From: Limanda limanda
Lineage: Eukaryota; Chordata; Actinopteri; Pleuronectiformes; Pleuronectidae
DNA: 64,000 bases
Assembly (NCBI RefSeq): GCF_963576545.1
Contig: NW_026870603.1
Span: forward strand, 682,001 to 746,000
Direction of reading: 5' to 3'
Part shown: one piece after another, positions 23,764 through 35,900 of the stretch
Position numbering within the stretch: position 1 is the first letter of the stretch
Layout: each line of letters opens with the position of its first letter
Position numbers and translations under genes: made by a program
Notes under the pieces: model-generated
What the model saw: the letters and a program-made list of their open reading frames with translations, nothing else
What the model was told of the DNA's origin: nothing
The model's database searches: none

Positions 23764-25687
23764 CTTGAAAAGTGGTTGCATCTGGACTAATTTGGGTCCT
23801 GCGGATCGATTGGTACCATCCCCGAGCTTGTACGACCTTCGGAAGAGGTCGACCGACGAAATTCCCCCAAATCTGAGGAGATATTCTTGAATAACTTTTT
23901 TTGTGAAGGTCGGAGAGACTTGCAAGTAGGCTCTACCCCCACTAAATGGGGTAGCGCACATCGATCGGTACCATCCTTGAGCTTCTCCGACTTTCGGAAG
24001 GGTTAGGGTTAGGGTTAGGGATGAAAGCACATAGGAGAAAGAGATATTCTTGAATAACTTTTTTTGTGAAGGTCGGAGAGACTTGCAAGTAGGCTCTACC
24101 CCCACTAAATGGGGTAGCGCGCATCGATCGGTACCATCCTTGAGCTTCTCCGACTTTCGGAAGGGTTAGGGTTAGGGTTAGGGATGAAAGCACATAGGAG
24201 AAAGAGATATTCTTGAATAACTTTTTTTGTGAAGGTCGGAGAGACTTGAAAAGTGGTTGCATCTGGACTAATTTGGGTCCTGCGGATCGATTGGTACCAT
24301 CCCCGAGCTTGTACGACCTTCGGAAGAGGTCGACCGACGAAATTCCCCCAAATCTGAGGAGATATTCTTGAATAACTTTTTTTGTGAAGGTCGGAGAGAC
24401 TTGCAAGTAGGCTCTACCCCCACTAAATGGGGTAGCGCACATCGATCGGTACCATCCTTGAGCTTCTCCGACTTTCGGAAGGGTTAGGGTTAGGGTTAGG
24501 GATGAAAGCACATAGGAGAAAGAGATATTCTTGAATAACTTTTTTTGTGAAGGTCGGAGAGACTTGCAAGTAGGCTCTACCCCCACTAAATGGGGTAGCG
24601 CGCATCGATCGGTACCATCCTTGAGCTTCTCCGACTTTCGGAAGGGTTAGGGTTAGGGTTAGGGATGAAAGCACATAGGAGAAAGAGATATTCTTGAATA
24701 ACTTTTTTTGTGAAGGTCGGAGAGACTTGGAAAGTGGTTGCATCTGGACTAATTTGGGTCCTGCGGATCGATTGGTACCATCCCCGAGCTTGTACGACCT
24801 TCGGAAGAGGTCGACCGACGAAATTCCCCCAAATCTGAGGAGATATTCTTGAATAACTTTTTTTGTGAAGGTCGGAGAGACTTGCAAGTAGTCTCTACCC
24901 CCACTAAATGGGGTAGCGCGCATCGATCGGTACCATCCTTGAGCTTCTCCGACTTTCGGAAGGGTTAGGGTTAGGGTTAGGGATGAAAGCACATAGGAGA
25001 AAGAGATATTCTTGAATAACTTTTTTTGTGAAGGTCGGAGAGACTTGCAAGTAGGCTCTACTCCCACTAAATGGGGTAGCGCGCATCGATCGGTACCATC
25101 CTTGAGCTTCTCCGACTTTCGGAAGGGTTAGGGTTAGGGTTAGGGATGAAAGCACATAGGAGAAAGAGATATTCTTGAATAACTTTTTTTGTGAAGGTCG
25201 GAGAGACTTGGAAAGTGGTTGCATCTGGACTAATTTGGGTCCTGCGGATCGATTAGTACCATCCCCGAGCTTGTACGACCTTCGGAAGAGGTCGACCGAC
25301 GAAATTCCCCCAAATCTGAGGAGATATTCTTGAATAACTTTTTTTGTGAAGGTCGGAGAGACTTGCAAGTAGGCTCTACCCCCACTAAATGGGGTTGCGC
25401 GCATCGATCGGTACCATCTTTGAGCTTCTCCGACTTTCGGAAGGGTTAGGGTTAGGGTTAGGGATGAAAGCACATAGGAGAAAGAGATATTCTTGAATAA
25501 CTTTTTTTGTGAAGGTCGGAGAGACTTGCAAGTAGGCTCTACTCCCACTAAATGGGGTAGCGCGCATCGATCGGTACCATCCTTGAGCTTCTCCGACTTT
25601 CGGAAGGGTTAGGGTTAGGGTTAGGGATGAAAGCACATAGGAGAAAGAGATATTCTTGAATAACTTTTTTTGTGAAGGTCGGAGAGA
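23764..25687 (+). repeat. Regular AAB run, 4 x 481 bp
   Basis: B units are at 23764, 24245, 24726 and 25207. The first two have CTTGAAAAG in place of CTTGGAAAG, a change also found at 27133 and 63794. This supports a local 481-bp duplication. Confidence 0.92.
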
Positions 25688-28600
25688 CTTGGAAAGTGGT
25701 TGCATCTGGACTAATTTGGGTCCTGCGGATCGATTAGTACCATCCCCGAGCTTGTACGACCTTCGGAAGAGGTCGACCGACGAAATTCCCCCAAATCTGA
25801 GGAGATATTCTTGAATAACTTTTTTTGTGAAGGTCGGAGAGACTTGCAAGTAGGCTCTACCCCCACTAAATGGGGTTGCGCGCATCGATCTGTACCATCT
25901 TTGAGCTTCTCCGACTTTCGGAAGGGTTAGGGTTAGGGTTAGGGATGAAAGCACATAGGAGAAAGAGATATTCTTGAATAACTTTTTTTGTGAAGGTTGG
26001 AGAGACTTGCAAGTAGGCTCTACCCCCACTAAATGGGGTAGCGCGCATCGATCGGTACCATCCTTGAGCTTCTCCGACTTTCGGAAGGGTTAGGGTTAGG
26101 GTTAGGGATGAAAGCACATAGGAGAAAGAGATATTCTTGAATAACTTTTTTTGTGAAGGTCGGAGAGACTTGCAAGTAGGCTCTACCCCCACTAAATGGG
26201 GTAGCGCGCATCGATCAGTACCATCCTTGAGCTTCTCCGACTTTCGGAAGGGTTAGGGTTAGGGATGAAAGCACATAGGAGAAAGAGATATTCTTGAATA
26301 ACTTTTTTTGTGAAGGTCGGAGAGACTTGCAAGTAGGCTCTACCCCCACTAAATGGGGTAGCGCGCATCGATCGGTACCATCCTTGAGCTTCTCCGACTT
26401 TCGGAAGGGTTAGGGTTAGGGTTAGGGATGAAAGCACATAGGAGAAAGAGATATTCTTGAATAACTTTTTTTGTGAAGGTCGGAGAGACTTGCAAGTAGG
26501 CTCTACCCCCACTAAATGGGGTAGCGCGCATCGATCGGTACCATCCTTGAGCTTCTCCGACTTTCGGAAGGGTTAGGGTTAGGGTTAGGGATGAAAGCAC
26601 ATAGGAGAAAGAGATATTCTTGAATAACTTTTTTTGTGAAGGTCGGAGAGACTTGCAAGTAGGCTCTACCCCCACTAAATGGGGTAGCGCGCATCGATCG
26701 GTACCATCCTTGAGCTTCTCCGACTTTCGGAAGGGTTAGGGTTAGGGTTAGGGATGAAAGCACATAGGAGAAAGAGATATTCTTGAATAACTTTTTTTGT
26801 GAAGGTCGGAGAGACTTGGAAAGTGGTTGCATCTGGACTAATTTGGGTCCTGCGGATCGATTGGTACCATCCCCGAGCTTGTACGACCTTCGGAAGAGGT
26901 CGACCGACGAAATTCCCCCAAATCTGAGGAGATATTCTTGAATAACTTTTTTTGTGAAGGTCGGAGAGACTTGCAAGTAGGCTCTACCCCCACTAAATGG
27001 CGTAGCGCGCATCGATCGGTACCATCCTTGAGCTTCTCCGACTTTCGGAAGGGTTAGGGTTAGGGTTAGGGATGAAAGCACATAGGAGAAAGAGATATTC
27101 TTGAATAACTTTTTTTGTGAAGGTCGGAGAGACTTGAAAAGTGGTTGCATCTGGACTAATTTGGGTCCTGCGGATCGATTGGTACCATCCCCGAGCTTGT
27201 ACGACCTTCGGAAGAGGTCGACCGACGAAATTCCCCCAAATCTGAGGAGATATTCTTGAATAACTTTTTTTGTGAAGGTCGGAGAGACTTGCAAGTAGGC
27301 TCTACCCCCACTAAATGGGGTAGCGCACATCGATCGGTACCATCCTTGAGCTTCTCCGACTTTCGGAAGGGTTAGGGTTAGGGTTAGGGATGAAAGCACA
27401 TAGGAGAAAGAGATATTCTTGAATAACTTTTTTTGTGAAGGTCGGAGAGACTTGCAAGTAGGCTCTACCCCCACTAAATGGGGTAGCGCGCATCGATCGG
27501 TACCATCCTTGAGCTTCTCCGACTTTCGGAAGGGTTAGGGTTAGGGTTAGGGATGAAAGCACATAGGAGAAAGAGATATTCTTGAATAACTTTTTTTGTG
27601 AAGGTCGGAGAGACTTGGAAAGTGGTTGCATCTGGACTAATTTGGGTCCTGCGGATCGATTGGTACCATCCCCGAGCTTGTACGACCTTCGGAAGAGGTC
27701 GACCGACGAAATTCCCCCAAATCTGAGGAGATATTCTTGAATAACTTTTTTTGTGAAGGTCGGAGAGACTTGCAAGTAGTCTCTACCCCCACTAAATGGG
27801 GTAGCGCGCATCGATCGGTACCATCCTTGAGCTTCTCCGACTTTCGGAAGGGTTAGGGTTAGGGTTAGGGATGAAAGCACATAGGAGAAAGAGATATTCT
27901 TGAATAACTTTTTTTGTGAAGGTCGGAGAGACTTGCAAGTAGGCTCTACTCCCACTAAATGGGGTAGCGCGCATCGATCGGTACCATCCTTGAGCTTCTC
28001 CGACTTTCGGAAGGGTTAGGGTTAGGGTTAGGGATGAAAGCACATAGGAGAAAGAGATATTCTTGAATAACTTTTTTTGTGAAGGTCGGAGAGACTTGGA
28101 AAGTGGTTGCATCTGGACTAATTTGGGTCCTGCGGATCGATTAGTACCATCCCCGAGCTTGTACGACCTTCGGAAGAGGTCGACCGACGAAATTCCCCCA
28201 AATCTGAGGAGATATTCTTGAATAACTTTTTTTGTGAAGGTCGGAGAGACTTGCAAGTAGGCTCTACCCCCACTAAATGGGGTTGCGCGCATCGATCGGT
28301 ACCATCTTTGAGCTTCTCCGACTTTCGGAAGGGTTAGGGTTAGGGTTAGGGATGAAAGCACATAGGAGAAAGAGATATTCTTGAATAACTTTTTTTGTGA
28401 AGGTCGGAGAGACTTGCAAGTAGGCTCTACTCCCACTAAATGGGGTAGCGCGCATCGATCGGTACCATCCTTGAGCTTCTCCGACTTTCGGAAGGGTTAG
28501 GGTTAGGGTTAGGGATGAAAGCACATAGGAGAAAGAGATATTCTTGAATAACTTTTTTTGTGAAGGTCGGAGAGACTTGGAAAGTGGTTGCATCTGGACT

Positions 28601-30014
28601 AATTTGGGTCCTGCGGATCGATTAGTACCATCCCCGAGCTTGTACGACCTTCGGAAGAGGTCGACCGACGAAATTCCCCCAAATCTGAGGAGATATTCTT
28701 GAATAACTTTTTTTGTGAAGGTCGGAGAGACTTGCAAGTAGGCTCTACCCCCACTAAATGGGGTTGCGCGCATCGATCTGTACCATCTTTGAGCTTCTCC
28801 GACTTTCGGAAGGGTTAGGGTTAGGGTTAGGGATGAAAGCACATAGGAGAAAGAGATATTCTTGAATAACTTTTTTTGTGAAGGTTGGAGAGACTTGCAA
28901 GTAGGCTCTACCCCCACTAAATGGGGTAGCGCGCATCGATCGGTACCATCCTTGAGCTTCTCCGACTTTCGGAAGGGTTAGGGTTAGGGTTAGGGATGAA
29001 AGCACATAGGAGAAAGAGATATTCTTGAATAACTTTTTTTGTGAAGGTCGGAGAGACTTGCAAGTAGGCTCTACCCCCACTAAATGGGGTAGCGCGCATC
29101 GATCAGTACCATCCTTGAGCTTCTCCGACTTTCGGAAGGGTTAGGGTTAGGGATGAAAGCACATAGGAGAAAGAGATATTCTTGAATAACTTTTTTTGTG
29201 AAGGTCGGAGAGACTTGCAAGTAGGCTCTACCCCCACTAAATGGGGTAGCGCGCATCGATCGGTACCATCCTTGAGCTTCTCCGACTTTCGGAAGGGTTA
29301 GGGTTAGGGTTAGGGATGAAAGCACATAGGAGAAAGAGATATTCTTGAATAACTTTTTTTGTGAAGGTCGGAGAGACTTGCAAGTAGGCTCTACCCCCAC
29401 TAAATGGGGTAGCGCGCATCGATCGGTACCATCCTTGAGCTTCTCCGACTTTCGGAAGGGTTAGGGTTAGGGTTAGGGATGAAAGCACATAGGAGAAAGA
29501 GATATTCTTGAATAACTTTTTTTGTGAAGGTCGGAGAGACTTGCAAGTAGGCTCTACCCCCACTAAATGGGGTAGCGCGCATCGATCGGTACCATCCTTG
29601 AGCTTCTCCGACTTTCGGAAGGGTTAGGGTTAGGGTTAGGGATGAAAGCACATAGGAGAAAGAGATATTCTTGAATAACTTTTTTTGTGAAGGTCGGAGA
29701 GACTTGGAAAGTGGTTGCATCTGGACTAATTTGGGTCCTGCGGATCGATTGGTACCATCCCCGAGCTTGTACGACCTTCGGAAGAGGTCGACCGACGAAA
29801 TTCCCCCAAATCTGAGGAGATATTCTTGAATAACTTTTTTTGTGAAGGTCGGAGAGACTTGCAAGTAGGCTCTACCCCCACTAAATGGCGTAGCGCGCAT
29901 CGATCGGTACCATCCTTGAGCTTCTCCGACTTTCGGAAGGGTTAGGGTTAGGGATGAAAGCACATAGGAGAAAGAGATATTCTTGAATAACTTTTTTTGT
30001 GAAGGTCGGAGAGA
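24245..30014 (+). repeat. 2.9-kb eighteen-unit tandem duplication
   Basis: Copies are 24245-27132 (2888 bp) and 27133-30014 (2882 bp). Both start with the CTTGAAAAG B unit and end with an A unit carrying GGCGTAGC. They differ by one TTAGGG (unit 29858 is short where 26970 is full). A third partial relative is 20216-22630 (offset 4184 from the first copy). Confidence 0.9.
27133..28575 (+). repeat. Regular AAB run, 3 x 481 bp
   Basis: B units are at 27133, 27614 and 28095. It is the second copy of the first part of the 2888-bp duplication that starts at 24245. Confidence 0.92.
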
Positions 30015-32918
30015 CTTGGAAAGTGGTTGCATCTGGACTAATTTGGGTCCTGCGGATCGATTGGTACCATCCCCGAGCTTGTACGACCTTCGGAAGAGGT
30101 CGACCGACGAAATTCCCCCAAATCTGAGGAGATATTCTTGAATAACTTTTTTTGTGAAGGTCGGAGAGACTTGCAAGTAGGCTCTACCCCCACTAAATGG
30201 GGTAGCGCGCATCGATCGGTACCATCCTTGAGCTTCTCCGACTTTCGGAAGGGTTAGGGTTAGGGTTAGGGATGAAAGCACATAGGAGAAAGAGATATTC
30301 TTGAATAACTTTTTTTGTGAAGGTCGGAGAGACTTGCAAGTAGGCTCTACCCCCACTAAATGGGGTAGCGCGCATCGATCGGTACCATCCTTGAGCTTCT
30401 CCGACTTTTGGAAGGGTTAGGGTTAGGGTTAGGGATGAAAGCACATAGGAGAAAGAGATATTCTTGAATAACTTTTTTTGTGAAGGTCGGAGAGACTTGC
30501 AAGTAGGCTCTACCCCCACTAAATGGGGTAGCGCGCATCGATCGGTACCATCCTTGAGCTTCTCCGACTTTCGGAAGGGTTAGGGTTAGGGTTAGGGATG
30601 AAAGCACATAGGAGAAAGAGATATTCTTAATTAACTTTTTTTGTGAAGGTCGGAGAGACTTGCAAGTAGGCTCTACCCCCACTAAATGGGGTAGCGCACA
30701 TCGATCGGTACCATCCTTGAGCTTCTCCGACTTTCGGAAGGGTTAGGGTTAGGGTTAGGGATGAAAGCACATAGGAGAAAGAGATATTCTTGAATAACTT
30801 TTTTTGTGAATGTCGGAGAGACTTGCAAGTAGGCTCTACCCCCACTAAATGGGGTAGCGCGCATCGATCGGTACCATCCTTGAGCTTCTCCGACTTTCGG
30901 AAGGGTTAGGGTTAGGGATGAAAGCACATAGGAGAAAGAGATATTCTTGAATAACTTTTTTTGTGAAGGTCGGAGAGACTTGCAAGTAGGCTCTACCCCC
31001 ACTAAATGGGGTAGCGCGCATCGATCGGTACCATCTTTGAGCTTCTCCGACTTTCGGAAGGGTTAGGGTTAGGGTTAGGGATGAAAGCACATAGGAGAAA
31101 GAGATATTCTTGAATAACTTTTTTTGTGAAGGTCGGAGAGACTTGCAAGTAGGCTCTACCCCCACTAAATGGCGTAGCGCGCATCGATCGGTACCATCCT
31201 TGAGCTTCTCCGACTTTCGGAAGGGTTAGGGTTAGGGTTAGGGATGAAAGCACATAGGAGAAAGAGATATTCTTGAATAACTTTTTTTGTGAAGGTCGGA
31301 GAGACTTGGAAAGTGGTTGCATCTGGACTAATTTGGGTCCTGCGGATCGATTGGTACCATCCCCGAGCTTGTACGACCTTCGGAAGAGGTCGACCGACGA
31401 AATTCCCCCAAATCTGAGGAGATATTCTTGAATAACTTTTTTTGTGAAGGTCGGAGAGACTTGCAAGTAGGCTCTACCCCCACTAAATGGGGTAGCGCGC
31501 ATCGATCGGTACCATCCTTGAGCTTCTCCGACTTTCGGAAGGGTTAGGGTTAGGGTTAGGGATGAAAGCACATAGGAGAAAGAGATATTCTTGAATAACT
31601 TTTTTTGTGAAGGTCGGAGAGACTTGCAAGTAGGCTCTACCCCCACTAAATGGGGTAGCGCACATCGATCGGTACCATCCTTGAGCTTCTCCGACTTTTG
31701 GAAGGGTTAGGGTTAGGGTTAGGGATGAAAGCACATAGGAGAAAGAGATATTCTTGAATAACTTTTTTTGTGAAGGTCGGAGAGACTTGCAAGTAGGCTC
31801 TACTCCCACTAAATGGGGTAGCACGCATCGATCGGTACCATCCTTGAGCTTCTCCGACTTTCGGAAGGGTTAGGGTTAGGGTTAGGGATGAAAGCACATA
31901 GGAGAAAGAGATATTCTTGAATAACTTTTTTTGTGAAGGTCGGAGAGACTTGGAAAGTGGTTGCATCTGGACTAATTTGGGTCCTGCGGATCGATTGGTA
32001 CCATCCCCGAGCTTGTACGACCTTCGGAAGAGGTCGACCGGCGAAATTCCCCCAAATCTGAGGAGATATTCTTGAATAACTTTTTTTGTGAAGGTCGGAG
32101 AGACTTGCAAGTAGGCTCTACCCCCACTAAATGGGGTTGCGCGCATCGATCGGTACCATCCTTGAGCTTCTCCGACTTTCGGAAGGGTTAGGGTTAGGGT
32201 TAGGGATGAAAGCACATAGGAGAAAGAGATATTCTTGAATAACTTTTTTTGTGAAGGTCGGAGAGACTTGCAAGTAGGCTCTACCCCCACTAAATGGGGT
32301 AGCGCGCATCGATCGGTACCATCCTTGAGCTTCTCCGACTTTCGGAAGGGTTAGGGTTAGGGTTAGGGATGAAAGCACATAGGAGAAAGAGATATTCTTG
32401 AATAACTTTTTTTGTGAAGGTCGGAGAGACTTGCAAGTAGGCTCTACCCCCACTAAATGGGGTAGCGCGCATCGATCAGTACCATCCTTGAGCTTCTCCG
32501 ACTTTCGGAAGGGTTAGGGTTAGGGTTAGGGATGAAAGCACATAGGAGAAGGAGATATTCTTGAATAACTTTTTTTGTGAAGGTCGGAGAGACTTGCAAG
32601 TAGGCTCTACCCCCACTAAATGGGGTAGCGCGCATCGATCGGTACCATCCTTGAGCTTCTCCGACTTTCGGAAGGGTTAGGGTTAGGGTTAGGGATGAAA
32701 GCACATAGGAGAAAGAGATATTCTTGAATAACTTTTTTTGTGAAGGTCGGAGAGACTTGCAAGTAGGCTCTACCCCCACTAAATGGGGTAGCGCGCATCG
32801 ATCGGTACCATCCTTGAGCTTCTCCGACTTTCGGAAGGGTTAGGGTTAGGGTTAGGGATGAAAGCACATAGGAGAAAGAGATATTCTTGAATAACTTTTT
32901 TTGTGAAGGTCGGAGAGA
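30015..32918 (+). repeat. Mosaic stretch of A and B units without a close tandem copy
   Basis: Pieces resemble other places: 30170-30821 resembles 9442-10093 (including TTAATTAA at 30627), and 31949-32918 resembles 1261-2224. Single-copy marks include GAATGTCGG in unit 30659, GCACGCATC in unit 31786 and CGACCGGCG in B 31949. There is no non-satellite sequence. Confidence 0.85.
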
Positions 32919-35900
32919 CTTGGAAAGTGGTTGCATCTGGACTAATTTGGGTCCTGCGGATCGATTGGTACCATCCCCGAGCTTGTACGACCTTCGGAAG
33001 AGGTCGACCGACGAAATTCCCCCAAATCTGAGAAGATATTCTTGAATAACTTTTTTTGTGAAGGTCGGAGAGACTTGCAAGTAGGCTCTACCCCCACTAA
33101 ATGGGGTAGCGCGCATCGATCGGTACCATCCTTGAGCTTCTCCGACTTTCGGAAGGGTTAGGGTTAGGGTTAGGGATGAAAGCACATAGGAGAAAGAGAT
33201 ATTCTTGAATAACTTTTTTTGTGAAGGTCGGAGAGACTTGCAAGTAGGCTCTACCCCCACTAAATGGCGTAGCGCGCATCGATCGGTACCATCCTTGAGC
33301 TTCTCCGACTTTCGGAAGGGTTAGGGTTAGGGTTAGGGATGAAAGCACATAGGAGAAAGAGATATTCTTGAATAACTTTTTTTGTGAAGGTCGGAGAGAC
33401 TTGGAAAGTGGTTGCATCTGGACTAATTTGGGTCCTGCGGATCGAATGGTACCATCCCCGAGCTTGTACGACCTTCGGAAGAGGTCGACCGACGAAATTC
33501 CCCCAAATCTGAGGAGATATTCTTGAATAACTTTTTTTGTGAAGGTCGGAGAGACTTGCAAGTAGGCTCTACCCCCACTAAATGGGGTAGCGCGCATCGA
33601 TCGGTACCATCCTTGAGCTTCTCCGACTTTCGGAAGGGTTAGGGTTAGGGTTAGGGATGAAAGCACATAGGAGAAAGAGATATTCTTGAATAACTTTTTT
33701 TGTGAAGGTCGGAGAGACTTGCAAGTAGGCTCTACCCCCACTAAATGGGGTAGCGCGCATCGATCGGTACCATCTTTGAGCTTCTCCGACTTTCGGAAGG
33801 GTTAGGGTTAGGGTTAGGGATGAAAGCACATAGGAGAAAGAGATATTCTTGAATAACTTTTTTTGTGAAGGTCGGAGAGACTTGCAAGTAGGCTCTACCC
33901 CCACTAAATGGGGTAGCGCGCATCGATCGGTACCATCCTTGAGCTTCTCCGACTTTCGGAAGGGTTAGGGTTAGGGTTAGGGATGAAAGCACATAGGAGA
34001 AAGAGATATTCTTGAATAACTTTTTTTGTGAAGGTCGGAGAGACTTGCAAGTAGGCTCTACCCCCACTAAATGGGGTAGCGCGCATCGATCGGTACCATC
34101 CTTGAGCTTCTCCGACTTTTGGAAGGGTTAGGGTTAGGGTTAGGGATGAAAGCACATAGGAGAAAGAGATATTCTTGAATAACTTTTTTTGTGAAGGTCG
34201 GAGAGACTTGCAAGTAGGCTCTACCCCCACTAAATGGGGTAGCGCGCATCGATCGGTACTATCCTTGAGCTTCTCCGACTTTCGGAAGGGTTAGGGTTAG
34301 GGTTAGGGATGAAAGCACATAGGAGAAAGAGATATTCTTAATTAACTTTTTTTGTGAAGGTCGGAGAGACTTGCAAGTAGGCTCTACCCCCACTAAATGG
34401 GGTAGCGCACATCGATCGGTACCATCCTTGAGCTTCTCCGACTTTCGGAAGGGTTAGGGTTAGGGTTAGGGATGAAAGCACATAGGAGAAAGAGATATTC
34501 TTGAATAACTTTTTTTGTGAAGGTCGGAGAGACTTGCAAGTAGGCTCTACCCCCACTAAATGGGGTAGCGCGCATCGATCGGTACCATCCTTGAGCTTCT
34601 CCGACTTTCGGAAGGGTTAGGGTTAGGGATGAAAGCACATAGGAGAAAGAGATATTCTTGAATAACTTTTTTTGTGAAGGTCGGAGAGACTTGGAAAGTG
34701 GTTGCATCTGGACTAATTTGGGTCCTGCGGATCGATTGGTACCATCCCCGAGCTTGTACGACCTTCGGAAGAGGTCGACCGACGAAATTCCCCCAAATCT
34801 GAGGAGATATTCTTGAATAACTTTTTTTGTGAAGGTCGGAGAGACTTGCAAGTAGGCTCTACCCCCACTAAATGGGGTAGCGCACATCGATCGGTACCAT
34901 CCTTGAGCTTCTCCGACTTTCGGAAGGGTTAGGGTTAGGGTTAGGGATGAAAGCACATAGGAGAAAGAGATATTCTTGAATAACTTTTTTTGTGAAGGTC
35001 GGAGAGACTTGCAAGTAGGCTCTACCCCCACTAAATGGGGTAGCGCGCATCGATCGGTACCATCCTTGAGCTTCTCCGACTTTTGGAAGGATTAGGGTTA
35101 GGGTTAGGGATGAAAGCACATAGGAGAAAGAGATATTCTTGAATAACTTTTTTTGTGAAGGTCGGAGAGACTTGCAAGTAGGCTCTACCCCCACTAAATG
35201 GGGTAGCGCGCATCGATCGGTACCATCTTTGAGCTTCTCCGACTTTCGGAAGGGTTAGGGTTAGGGTTAGGGATGAAAGCACATAGGAGAAAGAGATATT
35301 CTTGAATAACTTTTTTTGTGAAGGTCGGAGAGACTTGCAAGTAGGCTCTACCCCCACTAAATGGGGTAGCGCGCATCGATCGGTACCATCTTTGAGCTTC
35401 TCCGACTTTCGGAAGGGTTAGGGTTAGGGTTAGGGATGAAAGCACATAGGAGAAAGAGATATTCTTGAATAACTTTTTTTGTGAAGGTCGGAGAGACTTG
35501 GAAAGTGGTTGCATCTGGACTAATTTGGGTCCTGCGGATCGATTGGTACCATCCCCGAGCTTGTACGACCTTCGGAAGAGGTCGACCGACGAAATTCCCC
35601 CAAATCTGAGGAGATATTCTTGAATAACTTTTTTTGTGAAGGTCGGAGAGACTTGCAAGTAGGCTCTACCCCCACTAAATGGGGTAGCGCGCATCGATCG
35701 GTACCATCCTTGAGCTTCTCCGACTTTCGGAAGGGTTAGGGTTAGGGTTAGGGATGAAAGCACATAGGAGAAAGAGATATTCTTGAATAACTTTTTTTGT
35801 GAAGGTCGGAGAGACTTGGAAAGTGGTTGCATCTGGACTAATTTGGGTCCTGCGGATCGATTGGTACCATCCCCGAGCTTGTACGACCTTCGGAAGAGGT

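Larger units (their letters stand above)
6559..23970 (+). repeat. Higher-order block R2
   Basis: R2 begins at the A unit with AACCTTTTTTG and runs at least to the point matching the right window edge. It is the same ordered set of variant units as R3. Offsets to R3 are 40514 falling to 40513 at the start, 42765 after the extra duplication in R3, 40837 after the 1928-bp duplication private to R2 (9768-13623), and 40030 from 15556 on. Every change in offset is a whole number of units, apart from single-base and 6-bp indels. Confidence 0.9.
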
